Origin: Cryobacterium mannosilyticum
GTDB taxonomy: Bacteria; Actinomycetota; Actinomycetes; Actinomycetales; Microbacteriaceae
Direction: 5' to 3'
Length of the DNA stretch: 64,000 bases
Assembly (NCBI RefSeq): GCF_004402705.1
Contig: NZ_SOFM01000010.1
Location: 1 to 64,000 of the forward strand
Part shown: piece after piece, positions 53,768 through 62,186 of the stretch
Layout of the letters: each line of letters opens with the position of its first letter
How positions within the stretch are numbered: position 1 is the stretch's first letter
Translations under genes and position numbers: made by a program
Notes under the pieces: model-generated
What the model was told of the DNA's origin: nothing
Databases searched by the model: none
What the model saw: only the letters and a program-made list of their open reading frames with translations

Positions 53768-53773
53768 TAATCT
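53768..53773 (+). promoter_or_regulatory. Putative -10 of the GT2 gene (leaderless)
   Basis: TAATCT, close to the TATAAT consensus, ends 6 nt before ATG 53780, with no Shine-Dalgarno sequence. Confidence 0.5.
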
Positions 53774-53779
53774 CTCACC

Positions 53780-55219
53780 ATGGGGGCCAAGTCATTCGAT
53801 CGAGGTGTCGGCATCGTGATTGCCGCCGTGGCCGGGGGCGCTGCGGTTCTCCTCTGGCTCGTCGTCGCAGCGGGCAAGCCCGCCCCGGGCGCATTACCCT
53901 CCCAGGGCTTCCTCCTCGGCATCTGGCGAGTGCTCTACGACCTCGCCGCGCCGGCGCCCAGGGTGATCCTGGGTGCCGTCGCCCTGGCCTTACTCCTTGC
54001 CGCGGGAATCGCCATGCTCGAGAGGCGAACCTCGAGCAAGGCCCGTCGCTCCTTGAACAATCGCACCACCCCGCTATCAGCCGGAATCGTGATGGCCAGG
54101 ACGCGCGGAATCTATGCCGGCGAGGTGACCGTGACCGTCCTGGTGCCTGCACACAACGAAGAGGCCTCCATCTTCGGGACGCTCTCATCGCTGCTTGCCC
54201 AATCGCACAGGCCGGACCGGGTAGTCGTCGTGGCCGACAACTGTAACGACGGGACCGTCGAGATTGCCCGGGCCCTCGGGGTGGAGATCTTCGAGTCGCG
54301 CGGGAACACGGCCAAGAAGGCCGGCGCACTCAATCAGGTCCTGAAGCAGCTGCTGCCTGGCCAGGGCGACAACGATCTGGTCATGGTGCTCGATGCGGAC
54401 ACGAGTCTCGACGACGGATTCCTGGCGGCCGCCGTCGCTCGATTCACCAGCGACCGAGCCCTCATGGCGATCGGCGGACTGTTCTATGGCGAGGAAGGTT
54501 CCGGGATGCTGGGCCAATTCCAGCGCAACGAGTACATCAGGTACTCCCGAGAGATCCGACGCCGCAGGGGCCACGTCTTCGTCCTCACCGGCACGGCCTC
54601 GCTGTTCCGGCCCGTCGCCTTGCGCACCGTGGCGAGCTGCCGCGGTGACACGATCCCCGGCGCCCACGGAGATGTCTACGATACCGCCGCCCTCACCGAG
54701 GACAACGAACTGACCATCGCCCTGAAATCGCTCGGTGCCCTCATGATCTCCCCTTCGGAATGCTCCGTCGTCACCGAGGTGATGCCGACCATTCAGAGCC
54801 TGTGGGTGCAGCGCCTCCGCTGGCAGCGGGGGGCATTGGAGAACATCGGAGCTTACGGCGTCTCGCCGCCGACATTCCGCTACTGGGCGCAGCAGTTGGG
54901 CCTGGGCTACAGCGTTATCGCGCTGAGCGCCTTCGTCCTGCTCCTGCTGGTGACGCTCCTCGCAATCGATTCGTGGGTGTGGTTCCCGTTCTGGCTGGGC
55001 ATCGGCCTCGTCTTCACCGCCGAACGTGTCGTGTCGGTGTGGGCGGGAGGGCCGCGCGCACGCCTGCTGGCGCTCGCGCTCTTTCCTGAACTGCTCTTCG
55101 ACGTGTTCCTCGACCTCGTCTATGTGAAGGGGATTGTCGATATCGCGCTGGGCCGGCAGGCCGATTGGGGCCACGTCGTCCGCTCCGCGCCGAACGACGC
55201 ATTGCAGAAGGTGGAATGA
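53780..55219 (+). CDS. Processive GT2 glycosyltransferase (polysaccharide synthase-like)
   Basis: A 479-residue membrane enzyme. Two N-terminal helices precede a GT2 domain with V-P-A-H-N-E-E, V-L-D-A-D-T-S (metal-binding D-x-D), T-E-D-N-E-L and the processivity motif Q-R-L-R-W-Q-R-G. Further membrane helices follow at the C-terminus. This layout is shared by BcsA/IcaA/hyaluronan-synthase-like enzymes, which polymerise and extrude beta-linked polysaccharide. The sugar is not predictable. The small membrane gene 8 nt downstream is probably a partner. An IS element now follows that gene. Confidence 0.88.
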   Translation: MGAKSFDRGVGIVIAAVAGGAAVLLWLVVAAGKPAPGALPSQGFLLGIWRVLYDLAAPAPRVILGAVALALLLAAGIAMLERRTSSKARRSLNNRTTPLSAGIVMARTRGIYAGEVTVTVLVPAHNEEASIFGTLSSLLAQSHRPDRVVVVADNCNDGTVEIARALGVEIFESRGNTAKKAGALNQVLKQLLPGQGDNDLVMVLDADTSLDDGFLAAAVARFTSDRALMAIGGLFYGEEGSGMLGQFQRNEYIRYSREIRRRRGHVFVLTGTASLFRPVALRTVASCRGDTIPGAHGDVYDTAALTEDNELTIALKSLGALMISPSECSVVTEVMPTIQSLWVQRLRWQRGALENIGAYGVSPPTFRYWAQQLGLGYSVIALSAFVLLLLVTLLAIDSWVWFPFWLGIGLVFTAERVVSVWAGGPRARLLALALFPELLFDVFLDLVYVKGIVDIALGRQADWGHVVRSAPNDALQKVE

Positions 55220-55226
55220 ACTCATG

Positions 55227-55454
55227 ATGGCCGTCTCTCTTCACTACCTGGTTCCGGCCGGAATCCTCTTCCCGTCGGCGGTGCTTCACTCGCAGGAGTT
55301 CGCCATCCTCGCGGCATTCGTAGCGATCAATACGGTCATGTTCGCCTCCTTGGCGGTCGCGAAGATCCTCCCGAAGGTGCATCCCACCGACTGGCTACCT
55401 GGACGCAACCGTCGCGCTGAGACCCGGAGCATCCACCCGGACGGGCGCGTCTAG
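55227..55454 (+). CDS. Small membrane protein downstream of the GT2 gene (75 aa)
   Basis: Starts at ATG 55227 or 55224, just after the GT2 stop, with GGTGGA upstream. It has two hydrophobic helices (Y-L-V-P-A-G-I-L-F-P and F-A-I-L-A-A-F-V-A-I-N-T-V-M-F-A-S-L-A-V-A) and a polar, basic tail. No family is recognised; by coupling it may assist the glycosyltransferase. Its TAG stop lies in the CTAG that flanks the IS element, so the insertion left the coding region intact but separated it from anything once downstream. Confidence 0.65.
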   Translation: MAVSLHYLVPAGILFPSAVLHSQEFAILAAFVAINTVMFASLAVAKILPKVHPTDWLPGRNRRAETRSIHPDGRV

Positions 55455-57262
55455 GAGCCTGCTGATTTAGCTGGGTGCGGTGGCCCTCGCGAGTCAGGTG
55501 GGTCGTTTTTTGAGTCGCGTGTGGGCGTGTTTGGGTTGCTCGGGGGGCCGAGTCAGTGTCGCGAGTCTGGCCAGGCCAGCGATGTTCTCGAGGTCGGTGT
55601 GAGCGCTGGGGCGCCTGTCCTGCCTGGTGTCTTCAGCCAAGGGCCCAAACCCCGTTCTGGCTGGTGAGTCCGAGGCCCAGGAGCCGCTTCAGGTTGATGG
55701 CCGCGGCGCGGGTGTTCCACCAGGCGTGGTTCTTCACGACGCCGCGGTAAGGGACTCGTCTCGCCCCGCGAGTCATCCATGCGATCGAGCGTTCAACCAT
55801 CGGCCGGTGCTGCCGGTAAACGGCTTGAAAGCCCGGGTCCAGGGCCCGCGCCCGGTGCTCGCGTTGAATCTGCTGCTGCGGATGCAACTCGATCTTGCGA
55901 CCGCGTGTGGCCGTGGTGCACTGGGCCCTGAGCGGGCAACCGGTGCAGGCACTGCCGAACGTGACTCGTCGTTTCGGACTGATCGGCCGGACGGTTCCGG
56001 CCGGGCAAGTCATCGTGCCCGCAGCCTCATCAACGGTGAAGTCATCGATCGTGAACCCGCCAGGGACCGCCCGGCTCAGCGGCATCGGCTTGATGATCGG
56101 GGTGTGTCCGGCCGCAGTGATTTGGGCGAGGAGGTCGCCGCTGCCATAAGCAGAATCACCGAGGACCTCGACAATGTCTGTCCCGATGCTGGTGTCCGCG
56201 GCCACGAGGGCGGCGCCGCGGGCCGCGTCGCTGTTCTCCGCGCCGGAGGCTTTCGTCAAAACGGCCGCGGTCACCAGGCCGGTGTCGGGCTCGATCGCGA
56301 TGTGGGCTTTGAAACCGTCCTGCTTCTTCTCCCGGCTCTTGTGAGCGTGGCGGGCATCAGGATCAACAGTCGAGATAACCCGGTCCGGGGCAACCTTCCG
56401 CGCGATCCGCCACCGCCCATCGGTGCCATCGGACCCCTCGGCCGGTTCAACGTCCTGGCCCGCGACGAGGGCGAGCAGCGCGACCGTGTCCTGCTGCGGC
56501 CCGGTCAACGACGTCGTGTCGATTGCCGCAAGCAACGCCAGGGCGTCGGTCACGAGGCGGGACACGAGCTCGTCCCTGGCTGCTTTATCGTCCCAGGCGA
56601 TGTCGGGTTTGCCCGGCTTGGCGTAGTCGTGGCCGGGCAGGCTCGCGACGATCATGTCCGCTCCAGGGACCTCCCGGCCGACCCGGCGGATCTGCGCGAC
56701 CAGCTACGTGACCGTGTCCTGGCGGGCGACCGCGTCGTCCAGGATCGTGGAGTCCAACGCCCGCCGCTTCCGGCCCGAGAGCGCCCCGGACCGGGCGATG
56801 ACCTCGGACACCGCCTCGAAAATACGGTGCGGACGCGTGCTTGCCGCGAGGCGGCGCCGCCAATACGTCAACACCGTCGGATGGAACGATGTTTCCGTCA
56901 ACCCGAACCCGCAGGCCGCTTTCCACCGCAGATCAAACGTGAGCGCTTCCGCTGTTTCCCGGTCCGATAACGAGTGCAACGTCTGCAGCACGAGCACTGA
57001 AGCGATCACGTCCGCCGAGATCGACGGCCGACCCCGACCCGACGGGAACAAGTCCGCGAACGCGTCATCGGGGAACAACTCGTGCCGGTGCTCAGCGAGG
57101 AACGCGAACACCGACCCGGCCGGCAACATGTGCCCGGCGAACGCACCGACATCCAACAACTCACGCTGACCATCATCACGACCCTGCATGAATCAAGTCT
57201 TAAACACATCGGCCGAAACTAACAAAGGCGCGCCTTAAAGCGTCGGATAAATCAGCAGTCTC
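55455..57262 (-). mobile_element. IS1182-family insertion sequence (1808 bp)
   Basis: The ends GAGCCTGCTGATTTA (55455-55469) and, reversed at 57248-57262, GAGACTGCTGATTTA form 15-bp inverted repeats with one mismatch. Both sides are flanked by CTAG (55451-55454 and 57263-57266), either a 4-bp target duplication or a palindromic target. It contains a single DDE transposase gene on the minus strand. The element sits at the stop codon of the small membrane gene. Confidence 0.92.
55633..57189 (-). pseudogene. IS1182-family DDE transposase with in-frame amber codon
   Basis: Read through, the frame gives 518 residues. The N-terminal DUF772-type region contains F-P-D-D-A-F-A-D-L-F-P-S-G-R-G-R-P-S-I-S. 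DDE residues are in L-D-S-T-I-L-D-D, L-G-D-S-A-Y-G-S-G-D and V-E-R-S-I-A-W. A Cys-rich insert (C-P-A-G...C-T-G-C-P-L-R-A-Q-C) lies between the last two. A TAG at 56706-56704 splits it into 161 and 340 residues in the same frame; a single C-to-T change from CAG would explain it. The rest is intact, so inactivation is recent, unless the codon is suppressed. Confidence 0.88.
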
Positions 57263-57282
57263 CTAGCCGCTATCGTGCCGGC

Positions 57283-58230
57283 TCAGCCGGCGGCGGCCGG
57301 ACTGAGGAGCACGGAACGACGGTCCAGATGGATGCCGGCGACCATGCACCGCACGGACCCGCCCGCAAGCTCGATGGTGGGCACGGAGAGCGGGACGATC
57401 TCGCAGCTGCGTTCGATGATCCGCCGTTGCGGTTTCGTCAGATTGGCCAGCGCCCGCTCGGACAGGGCCAGGATCCGGCCGGTCTTCCCGTGCAGCTCGA
57501 TCGCGTTGCCGGCGAAATTGCGGATCTGCTCCGGGTCGAGGTCGATCACCTCACGGTCCTGCGCGGAGAGGCGCTCGACGACCTGGGCGCGACGGGCGGC
57601 CGACGTGATCAGGCGCAGCCCGACGAGGGCGAAGTCGGTGGCGACGCACATCATGACGTTGGTGTGGTAGATCGCGGTGCCCGTCTCGTCGACGGCGTCG
57701 AAGGCCATCGGCTCGTAGCCGAAGTTGGTGCAGAACCGTTCGAGCGCGATCGGATCCGCCCTCCTCGAGCGGGCCACATAGGCGATCCGGGCGCCGTGGT
57801 CGAGCACCATCGCCCCGGTGCCCTCAAGGAAGACGTCGTCGAGTTCCAGCCCCGAATAGTCGACGACGTCCTGCACCCGGTAGCTCTGCTTGAGCATCTC
57901 GACGATGTCGCCGCGGCGCTCCGTGCGCCGGTTCGGCGTATGCATCGGGTACAGCGCCACGTGTCCCCCGGCGTGGGTCGAGATCCAGTTGTTGGGGAAG
58001 ACACTGTCGGGACGGCCGGGACCGTCGTCGTCGAAGAGGTGCACCGTGACCCCGTGCGCCTCCAGCATGGCGGCCGCCTCGGACACCTCCGCGTATGCGG
58101 CGGCGGCGACGGCGTCCGCGTCCTCGCCGACGGCGTGGGTCTGGAAGACGTTGTCGAGGGCCGTCTCCGGATTGGGCGTGAAGAACCGGGGCCTGATCAG
58201 GAGAACGGCGGACGGGGCCTGGACCGACAT
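57283..58230 (-). CDS. ctlX: Citrulline hydrolase / arginine deiminase-fold protein (CtlX-like)
   Basis: A 315-residue amidinotransferase-fold enzyme. Catalytic stretches are D-S-V-F-P-N-N-W (Asp/Asn), E-G-T-G-A-M-V-L-D-H (Glu), Y-H-T-N-V-M-M (His) and, near the C-terminus, G-G-S-V-R-C-M-V-A-G (nucleophilic Cys). This matches CtlX-type proteins that hydrolyse citrulline to ornithine, ammonia and CO2. It starts 3 nt after the ornithine cyclodeaminase stop, so the two form an operon that could convert citrulline through ornithine to proline. Confidence 0.87.
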   Translation of the reverse strand: MSVQAPSAVLLIRPRFFTPNPETALDNVFQTHAVGEDADAVAAAAYAEVSEAAAMLEAHGVTVHLFDDDGPGRPDSVFPNNWISTHAGGHVALYPMHTPNRRTERRGDIVEMLKQSYRVQDVVDYSGLELDDVFLEGTGAMVLDHGARIAYVARSRRADPIALERFCTNFGYEPMAFDAVDETGTAIYHTNVMMCVATDFALVGLRLITSAARRAQVVERLSAQDREVIDLDPEQIRNFAGNAIELHGKTGRILALSERALANLTKPQRRIIERSCEIVPLSVPTIELAGGSVRCMVAGIHLDRRSVLLSPAAAG

Positions 58231-58233
58231 CGG

Positions 58234-59265
58234 TCAGACGAGCGCGGGCGAGCCCGCGGTGACCAGGCCGAACAGGTCCTTGGGGTCGTCAGGATCGGCG
58301 ACGAGATCGATGTCCGTGTAGAAGGTGGTGTGGTCGACGGCATCCTGCAGAAAACGGAGCGCGGAGAAATCCTCGATGGCGAAGCCGACCGAATCGAAGA
58401 CGGTGATCTGGCGGTCGTCCCGACGCCCGACGGCCTGGCCGGCGAGCACCTGCCAGATCTCGGTGACCGGGAAGTCGGGATCCATCTGCTGGATCTCCCC
58501 CTCGATCCGGGTCTGCGCCGTGAACTCCACGAACACGTCGCCGCGGAGCAGGATGGCGGCGTCGAGCTCGGTCTTGCCGGGGCAGTCGCCGCCGATCGCG
58601 TTGATGTGCACGCCGGGCTCGACCATCTCGTCGGTGAGCACGGTGGCGTTGGCCTTGTCCGCGGTGCAGGTGGTGATGATGTCGGCGCCGAAAACGGCAT
58701 CCGCCGCGCTCGTCGCGACGACGATCTCGAAGCCCAGCGGGGCCAGGTTGCGCAGGAACTTGTCCAGAGCCGCCGGGTCGGTGTCCCAGACCTGGAGCCG
58801 GTTGAGACCGAGCACCCCGCGGAAGGCCAGGGCCTGGAATTCGGACTGGGTGCCGGTGCCGAGCATCGCCATGGTGTGCGAGGCGGGACGGGCCAGCGCC
58901 CGGGCGACCATGGCCGAGGTCGCGGCCGTGCGCAGCGCGGTGAGTACGGTCATCTCGGACCAGAAGGTGGGGTAGCCGCTCTGCACATCGGCGAGCACGC
59001 CGAAGGCCGTGACGGTCTGCAGGCCGCGCGACGGGTTCGAAGGGTGGCCGTTGACGTACTTGAAGCCGTAGGTTTCGCCGTCGCTGGTGGGCATCAGCTC
59101 GATCACGCCGAGCGGCGAGTGGCTGGCCACCCGGGGTGCCTTGTCGAAGGAGGGCCAGCGCCGGAAGTCACGCTCGATGTACTCCACCATGTCGGTGAGG
59201 ATGCGCTCGACCCCGGTCTCGGCGGCCCAGCGGTTGATGTTTCCCACGTCTACAAAACGCACCAT
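58234..59265 (-). CDS. ocd: Ornithine cyclodeaminase
   Basis: A 343-residue protein of the ornithine cyclodeaminase/mu-crystallin family. The N-terminal substrate domain has M-V-E-Y-I-E-R-D-F-R-R-W and K-Y-V-N-G-H-P-S-N-P. The Rossmann domain has M-L-G-T-G-T-Q-S-E-F-Q and I-N-A-I-G-G-D-C-P-G-K-T-E-L with the conserved acidic residue. It converts ornithine to proline and ammonia with bound NAD. ATG 59265 follows GAGAGGAG. It is first in the ocd-ctlX operon and divergent from an Lrp/AsnC regulator. Confidence 0.93.
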   Translation of the reverse strand: MVRFVDVGNINRWAAETGVERILTDMVEYIERDFRRWPSFDKAPRVASHSPLGVIELMPTSDGETYGFKYVNGHPSNPSRGLQTVTAFGVLADVQSGYPTFWSEMTVLTALRTAATSAMVARALARPASHTMAMLGTGTQSEFQALAFRGVLGLNRLQVWDTDPAALDKFLRNLAPLGFEIVVATSAADAVFGADIITTCTADKANATVLTDEMVEPGVHINAIGGDCPGKTELDAAILLRGDVFVEFTAQTRIEGEIQQMDPDFPVTEIWQVLAGQAVGRRDDRQITVFDSVGFAIEDFSALRFLQDAVDHTTFYTDIDLVADPDDPKDLFGLVTAGSPALV

Positions 59266-59341
59266 GTGCGGCTCCTCTCGATCAGGTTCCCACAGTAGGA
59301 GGGACCGATATGTGCCCGCCATTCGCTTTGCGCGCCAATCC

Positions 59342-59357
59342 GACCAGGGAAATGGTC
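59342..59357. promoter_or_regulatory. Possible Lrp/AsnC operator
   Basis: The inverted repeat GACCA-N6-TGGTC lies between the divergent ocd and Lrp/AsnC genes. Its right arm overlaps the likely -35 (TGGTCA) of the regulator promoter, so binding could autorepress. Confidence 0.4.
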
Positions 59358-59376
59358 AATCTGTTCGGTTCGCGCG

Positions 59377-59382
59377 TACACT
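59377..59382 (+). promoter_or_regulatory. Putative -10 of the Lrp/AsnC gene (leaderless)
   Basis: TACACT ends 7 nt before ATG 59390. TGGTCA lies 18 bp upstream. Confidence 0.45.
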
Positions 59383-59389
59383 TTGCCTC

Positions 59390-59860
59390 ATGTCTCCTCT
59401 CGACGACCTCGACCGACGACTCCTGGCCGCGCTGCGGGTGAACGGGCGTGAACCCGTGGCGAGCCTGGCCCGCGACCTCGGGGTGACCCGGTCGACGATC
59501 AACAGCCGGCTCAAACGCCTGACCGACTCGGGGACGATCGTCGGCTTCGGCGTGCGAATCCGCGAGGACCGCGACCCGGATGCGATCCGCGCGATCACGC
59601 TGATCGAGGTGGAGGGCCGCGCGACCGACCGGGTGATCCATTCCCTGCGCGGCTTCCCCGAGGTGGAAGCGCTGCATTCCACGAACGGCGGCTGGGACCT
59701 GGTCGCCGAACTGCGCACCGAGAGCCTGGCCGACTTCGACCGGCTGCTCGGCCAGGTGCGCTCCATCGAGGGCGTCGTCAACAGCGAGACGAGCCTGCTG
59801 CTCAGCTCCGTCGCCCACGACGACCTTCCCCCGGCCGGGGCCCGCAGGCCCCGGCCCTGA
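59390..59860 (+). CDS. Lrp/AsnC family regulator
   Basis: A 156-residue regulator. The N-terminal helix-turn-helix shows L-D-D-L-D-R-R-L-L-A-A-L and L-A-R-D-L-G-V-T-R-S-T-I-N-S-R-L. The C-terminal RAM ligand domain follows (A-I-T-L-I-E-V-E-G through the G-G-W-D-L-V-A-E-L strand). It is divergent from the ocd-ctlX operon, which it most likely controls in response to ornithine, citrulline or arginine. Confidence 0.9.
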   Translation: MSPLDDLDRRLLAALRVNGREPVASLARDLGVTRSTINSRLKRLTDSGTIVGFGVRIREDRDPDAIRAITLIEVEGRATDRVIHSLRGFPEVEALHSTNGGWDLVAELRTESLADFDRLLGQVRSIEGVVNSETSLLLSSVAHDDLPPAGARRPRP

Positions 59861-59895
59861 CCCGGTTCCCCGGCGGATCCGAAGCTGCCCGCGCC

Positions 59896-59901
59896 TAAGC
59901 T
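59896..59901 (+). promoter_or_regulatory. Putative -10 of the histidine phosphatase gene
   Basis: TAAGCT ends 9 nt before ATG 59911, implying a leader of only a few nucleotides. Confidence 0.35.
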
Positions 59902-59910
59902 GAAGCGACC

Positions 59911-60543
59911 ATGCGACTCTTCCTGATCCGCCACGGCCAGACTCCCGGCAATGTCCTCGGCCAGCTCGATACCGCCCACCCCGGACCGGGCCTGACCGAG
60001 CTCGGCAGCCGTCAGGCCGCGGTGCTCCCGGATGCCCTCCGCCATGAGCCGATCGACGCCATCTTCGCGTCGACGCTGGTGCGCACCCAACTCACCGCCC
60101 GGCCGCTGGCGGAGGACCGGCGCCTCGAAATCCAGGTCTCCCCCGGCCTGCACGAGATCGAGGCCGGTTCCCTCGAGGGGCGGAGCGACCGGGCATCCGT
60201 TCACTCCTACCTGGAGACAGTGTTCGCCTGGGGTGCGGGCGACCTCGGCGCCGCGATGCCGGGCGGCCCCGACGGCCATGCCTTCTTCGCCCGCTTCGAC
60301 GCCGACATTGACGCGGCCACCGCCGGCGCAGAGGCGGTGGCCGTCTTCAGCCACGGCGCGGCCATCCGGGTCTGGACCGCGGCCCGCGCCCTCAACGTGA
60401 CCTCGGTCTTCGCGGGGACGACCGAACTTGTCAACGCGGGCATGGTCGAGCTGACCGGGTCGGCCCAGGACGGCTGGACGCTCGTCTCCTGGGCCGGGCT
60501 CCAGACCGAGAGAGACCCGCGCGCCGATAGGAACCTGCGCTGA
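59911..60543 (+). CDS. Histidine phosphatase family protein
   Basis: A 210-residue phosphoglycerate-mutase-like protein. It has L-I-R-H-G-Q-T (phospho-accepting His), S-T-L-V-R-T-Q-L-T-A, E-I-E-A-G-S-L-E-G (general acid Glu) and F-S-H-G-A-A-I-R (second catalytic His). Such proteins dephosphorylate sugar phosphates or other small substrates. The specific substrate is unknown. It follows the Lrp/AsnC gene by 50 nt but has its own predicted promoter. Confidence 0.9.
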   Translation: MRLFLIRHGQTPGNVLGQLDTAHPGPGLTELGSRQAAVLPDALRHEPIDAIFASTLVRTQLTARPLAEDRRLEIQVSPGLHEIEAGSLEGRSDRASVHSYLETVFAWGAGDLGAAMPGGPDGHAFFARFDADIDAATAGAEAVAVFSHGAAIRVWTAARALNVTSVFAGTTELVNAGMVELTGSAQDGWTLVSWAGLQTERDPRADRNLR

Positions 60544-60580
60544 CCCCCGTGTTAGGGTCGGATCCTATCTAAGGAGTGCT

Positions 60581-61510
60581 GTGCTGACAGCTTCGTCTTC
60601 CCCTGTGACAGCAGGCACCCCGCGTTTCCGGTCTTCGCTCGTGCGGACCCTGGCCCTGACGGCGTCGCTGGCGATCGCCGTTCTGGCCCTCACTTTCGGC
60701 CCGACCGGCGCCAATGCGTTCGCCGCGACGCAGGACCTGACCCAGTGCAACGGCGAACTGGGCGGCGGTGGTAAGGAACTCGACTGCACCATCGACATCG
60801 TCAACACGCTGAACCTGACGACCGGCACGGAGAGCTCGACGGTCACCACCAAGGTCTGCTCTGGACCCAACCAGGCCGCGATCTGCGGCGACTCCGTGAC
60901 GACGTCGTATAACCTGCTCACCAAGTCGGTCAACCAGTGCAACGGCTCCGTGAACGGAGGCGGTTCCACCCTCACCTGCAGGGTGACCGTCGTCAACAAC
61001 ATCACGGGCGCCCCCGCCAACTCGGGCACGACCGGTGCAACGGTCAACCAGTGCAACTACGCCGGCACCGGCGGTGGCACTGCGCCGACCCTCAACTGCG
61101 ACCCCAACCCCGCCTCCGTATCAGGCGCCACGATCACCCAGTGCAACTACTCTGTCAACGGCGGCGGCGCCCCCGACCGGGTCACCTGCACCGTTGGACC
61201 GTCCACGGTGAGCGCGCTGCTGCCCGTGACGGTCAACCAGTGCAACGACTCCGCCAACGGCGGCGGGTCCCTCGTCACCTGCAGCGTGGCGCTGACGAAC
61301 AACATCACCACTGCTGCCGGGAGCACGACCCCGATCCCCGTGAAGAACGTCCTGCACGATTCCAAGACCGACGGGTTCGGCCTGGCCGCGGGCCACGACG
61401 CCGGCAACCTCGGCGGAACGGCGTTCCTGGGCGCCGGTGTCCTCATCCTGCTGGCCGCCGGCCTGCTGACCGCCTCCGCCGCCACCCGCAAGGCTGACGC
61501 CCGTCGCTAG
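60581..61510 (+). CDS. Secreted five-repeat Cys-rich surface protein with sorting-like tail
   Basis: A 309-residue protein from GTG 60581, preceded by AAGGAG. A long signal peptide ends near A-N-A (46). Five repeats of about 25-60 residues follow, each with Q-C-N-(G/Y/D)...G-G-G...C, so every repeat has a Cys pair that could form a disulfide. The tail (about 276-309) is N-L-G-G-T-A, a hydrophobic helix of about 22 residues and a basic end R-K-A-D-A-R-R. This has the form of a cell-wall sorting signal but lacks LPxTG. A sortase gene overlaps its 3' end. Function is unknown; a sortase-anchored wall protein is inferred. Confidence 0.78.
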   Translation: MLTASSSPVTAGTPRFRSSLVRTLALTASLAIAVLALTFGPTGANAFAATQDLTQCNGELGGGGKELDCTIDIVNTLNLTTGTESSTVTTKVCSGPNQAAICGDSVTTSYNLLTKSVNQCNGSVNGGGSTLTCRVTVVNNITGAPANSGTTGATVNQCNYAGTGGGTAPTLNCDPNPASVSGATITQCNYSVNGGGAPDRVTCTVGPSTVSALLPVTVNQCNDSANGGGSLVTCSVALTNNITTAAGSTTPIPVKNVLHDSKTDGFGLAAGHDAGNLGGTAFLGAGVLILLAAGLLTASAATRKADARR

Positions 61511-62177
61511 CAGGAGGCTGCTGGTCGGGGCCGCAGCCCTGCTCTGCGCGATCGCCGGAGGCCTGATCGCGGTCGGTGTCGCCGGTGGTTCGGATGCCGG
61601 CCCGCCGGCATCCCTCCGCCGCACCCCCGCTCCGGCCGAGACCGCGGCGCCGTCCTCGGCGGCTCCGACCACGGATCCCATCGCGAACGCCGTCATCGCG
61701 GCCTCCGCGCCGCTGCGCCTCCGGGTCCCGGCCATCTCGCTCGATGGCGCGGTGACGGAGTACACCCAGCAGATGATCGACGATCGGGACGGCTTCGATC
61801 CCCCCGACCTGTCGACCATTTCGTGGGACACCACCATTGCGGGCGGACTGGCCGGAACGGACTCGGCCAACACGGTCTATCTCTACGGGCATTCCTGGGT
61901 CGATGCGGCGGTCTTCAACGGCCTCAAGGAGATGAAGGCCGGGGACCTGGCAGCGGTCGACACGGCAAACGGCACCCTGTGCTACCAGGCCCAGAAAACG
62001 CTCACCCTCGACAAGGCGGAGTACAAGAGCAACGACGAACTGACGAATGCGATCCCGAACCGCCTGGTCCTGGTCAGCTGCTATCGACCCGTCGGCTACG
62101 ATCCGAACTCGGCCACGGTGAAGAACATCGTCGTGGTGCTGCAACTGGACCAGAACGCCACCAACGCCGGCTGCTGA
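61494..62177 (+). CDS. Sortase (class E/F-like), non-standard start
   Basis: The coding frame is open from 61470 and gives a typical sortase: basic R-R-L-L-V-G-A-A-A-L-L-C-A-I-A-G-G-L-I-A membrane anchor, Pro/Ala linker, L-R-V-P-A-I-S-L-D-G-A-V, catalytic His in Y-L-Y-G-H-S-W, Cys in L-V-S-C-Y-R-P with Arg two residues on. No ATG, GTG or TTG lies before the anchor; CTG 61494 is the likely start, inside the end of the upstream gene. The first conventional start (GTG 61752) would remove anchor and linker. It presumably anchors the neighbouring repeat protein to peptidoglycan. Confidence 0.78.
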   Translation: MTPVASRRLLVGAAALLCAIAGGLIAVGVAGGSDAGPPASLRRTPAPAETAAPSSAAPTTDPIANAVIAASAPLRLRVPAISLDGAVTEYTQQMIDDRDGFDPPDLSTISWDTTIAGGLAGTDSANTVYLYGHSWVDAAVFNGLKEMKAGDLAAVDTANGTLCYQAQKTLTLDKAEYKSNDELTNAIPNRLVLVSCYRPVGYDPNSATVKNIVVVLQLDQNATNAGC

Positions 62178-62186
62178 GCGACGCCG

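Noticed and set aside
61377..61510. LPxTG sorting signal in the repeat protein
   Set aside because: No LPxTG is present; only the general layout of a sorting signal with N-L-G-G-T-A in place of the motif.
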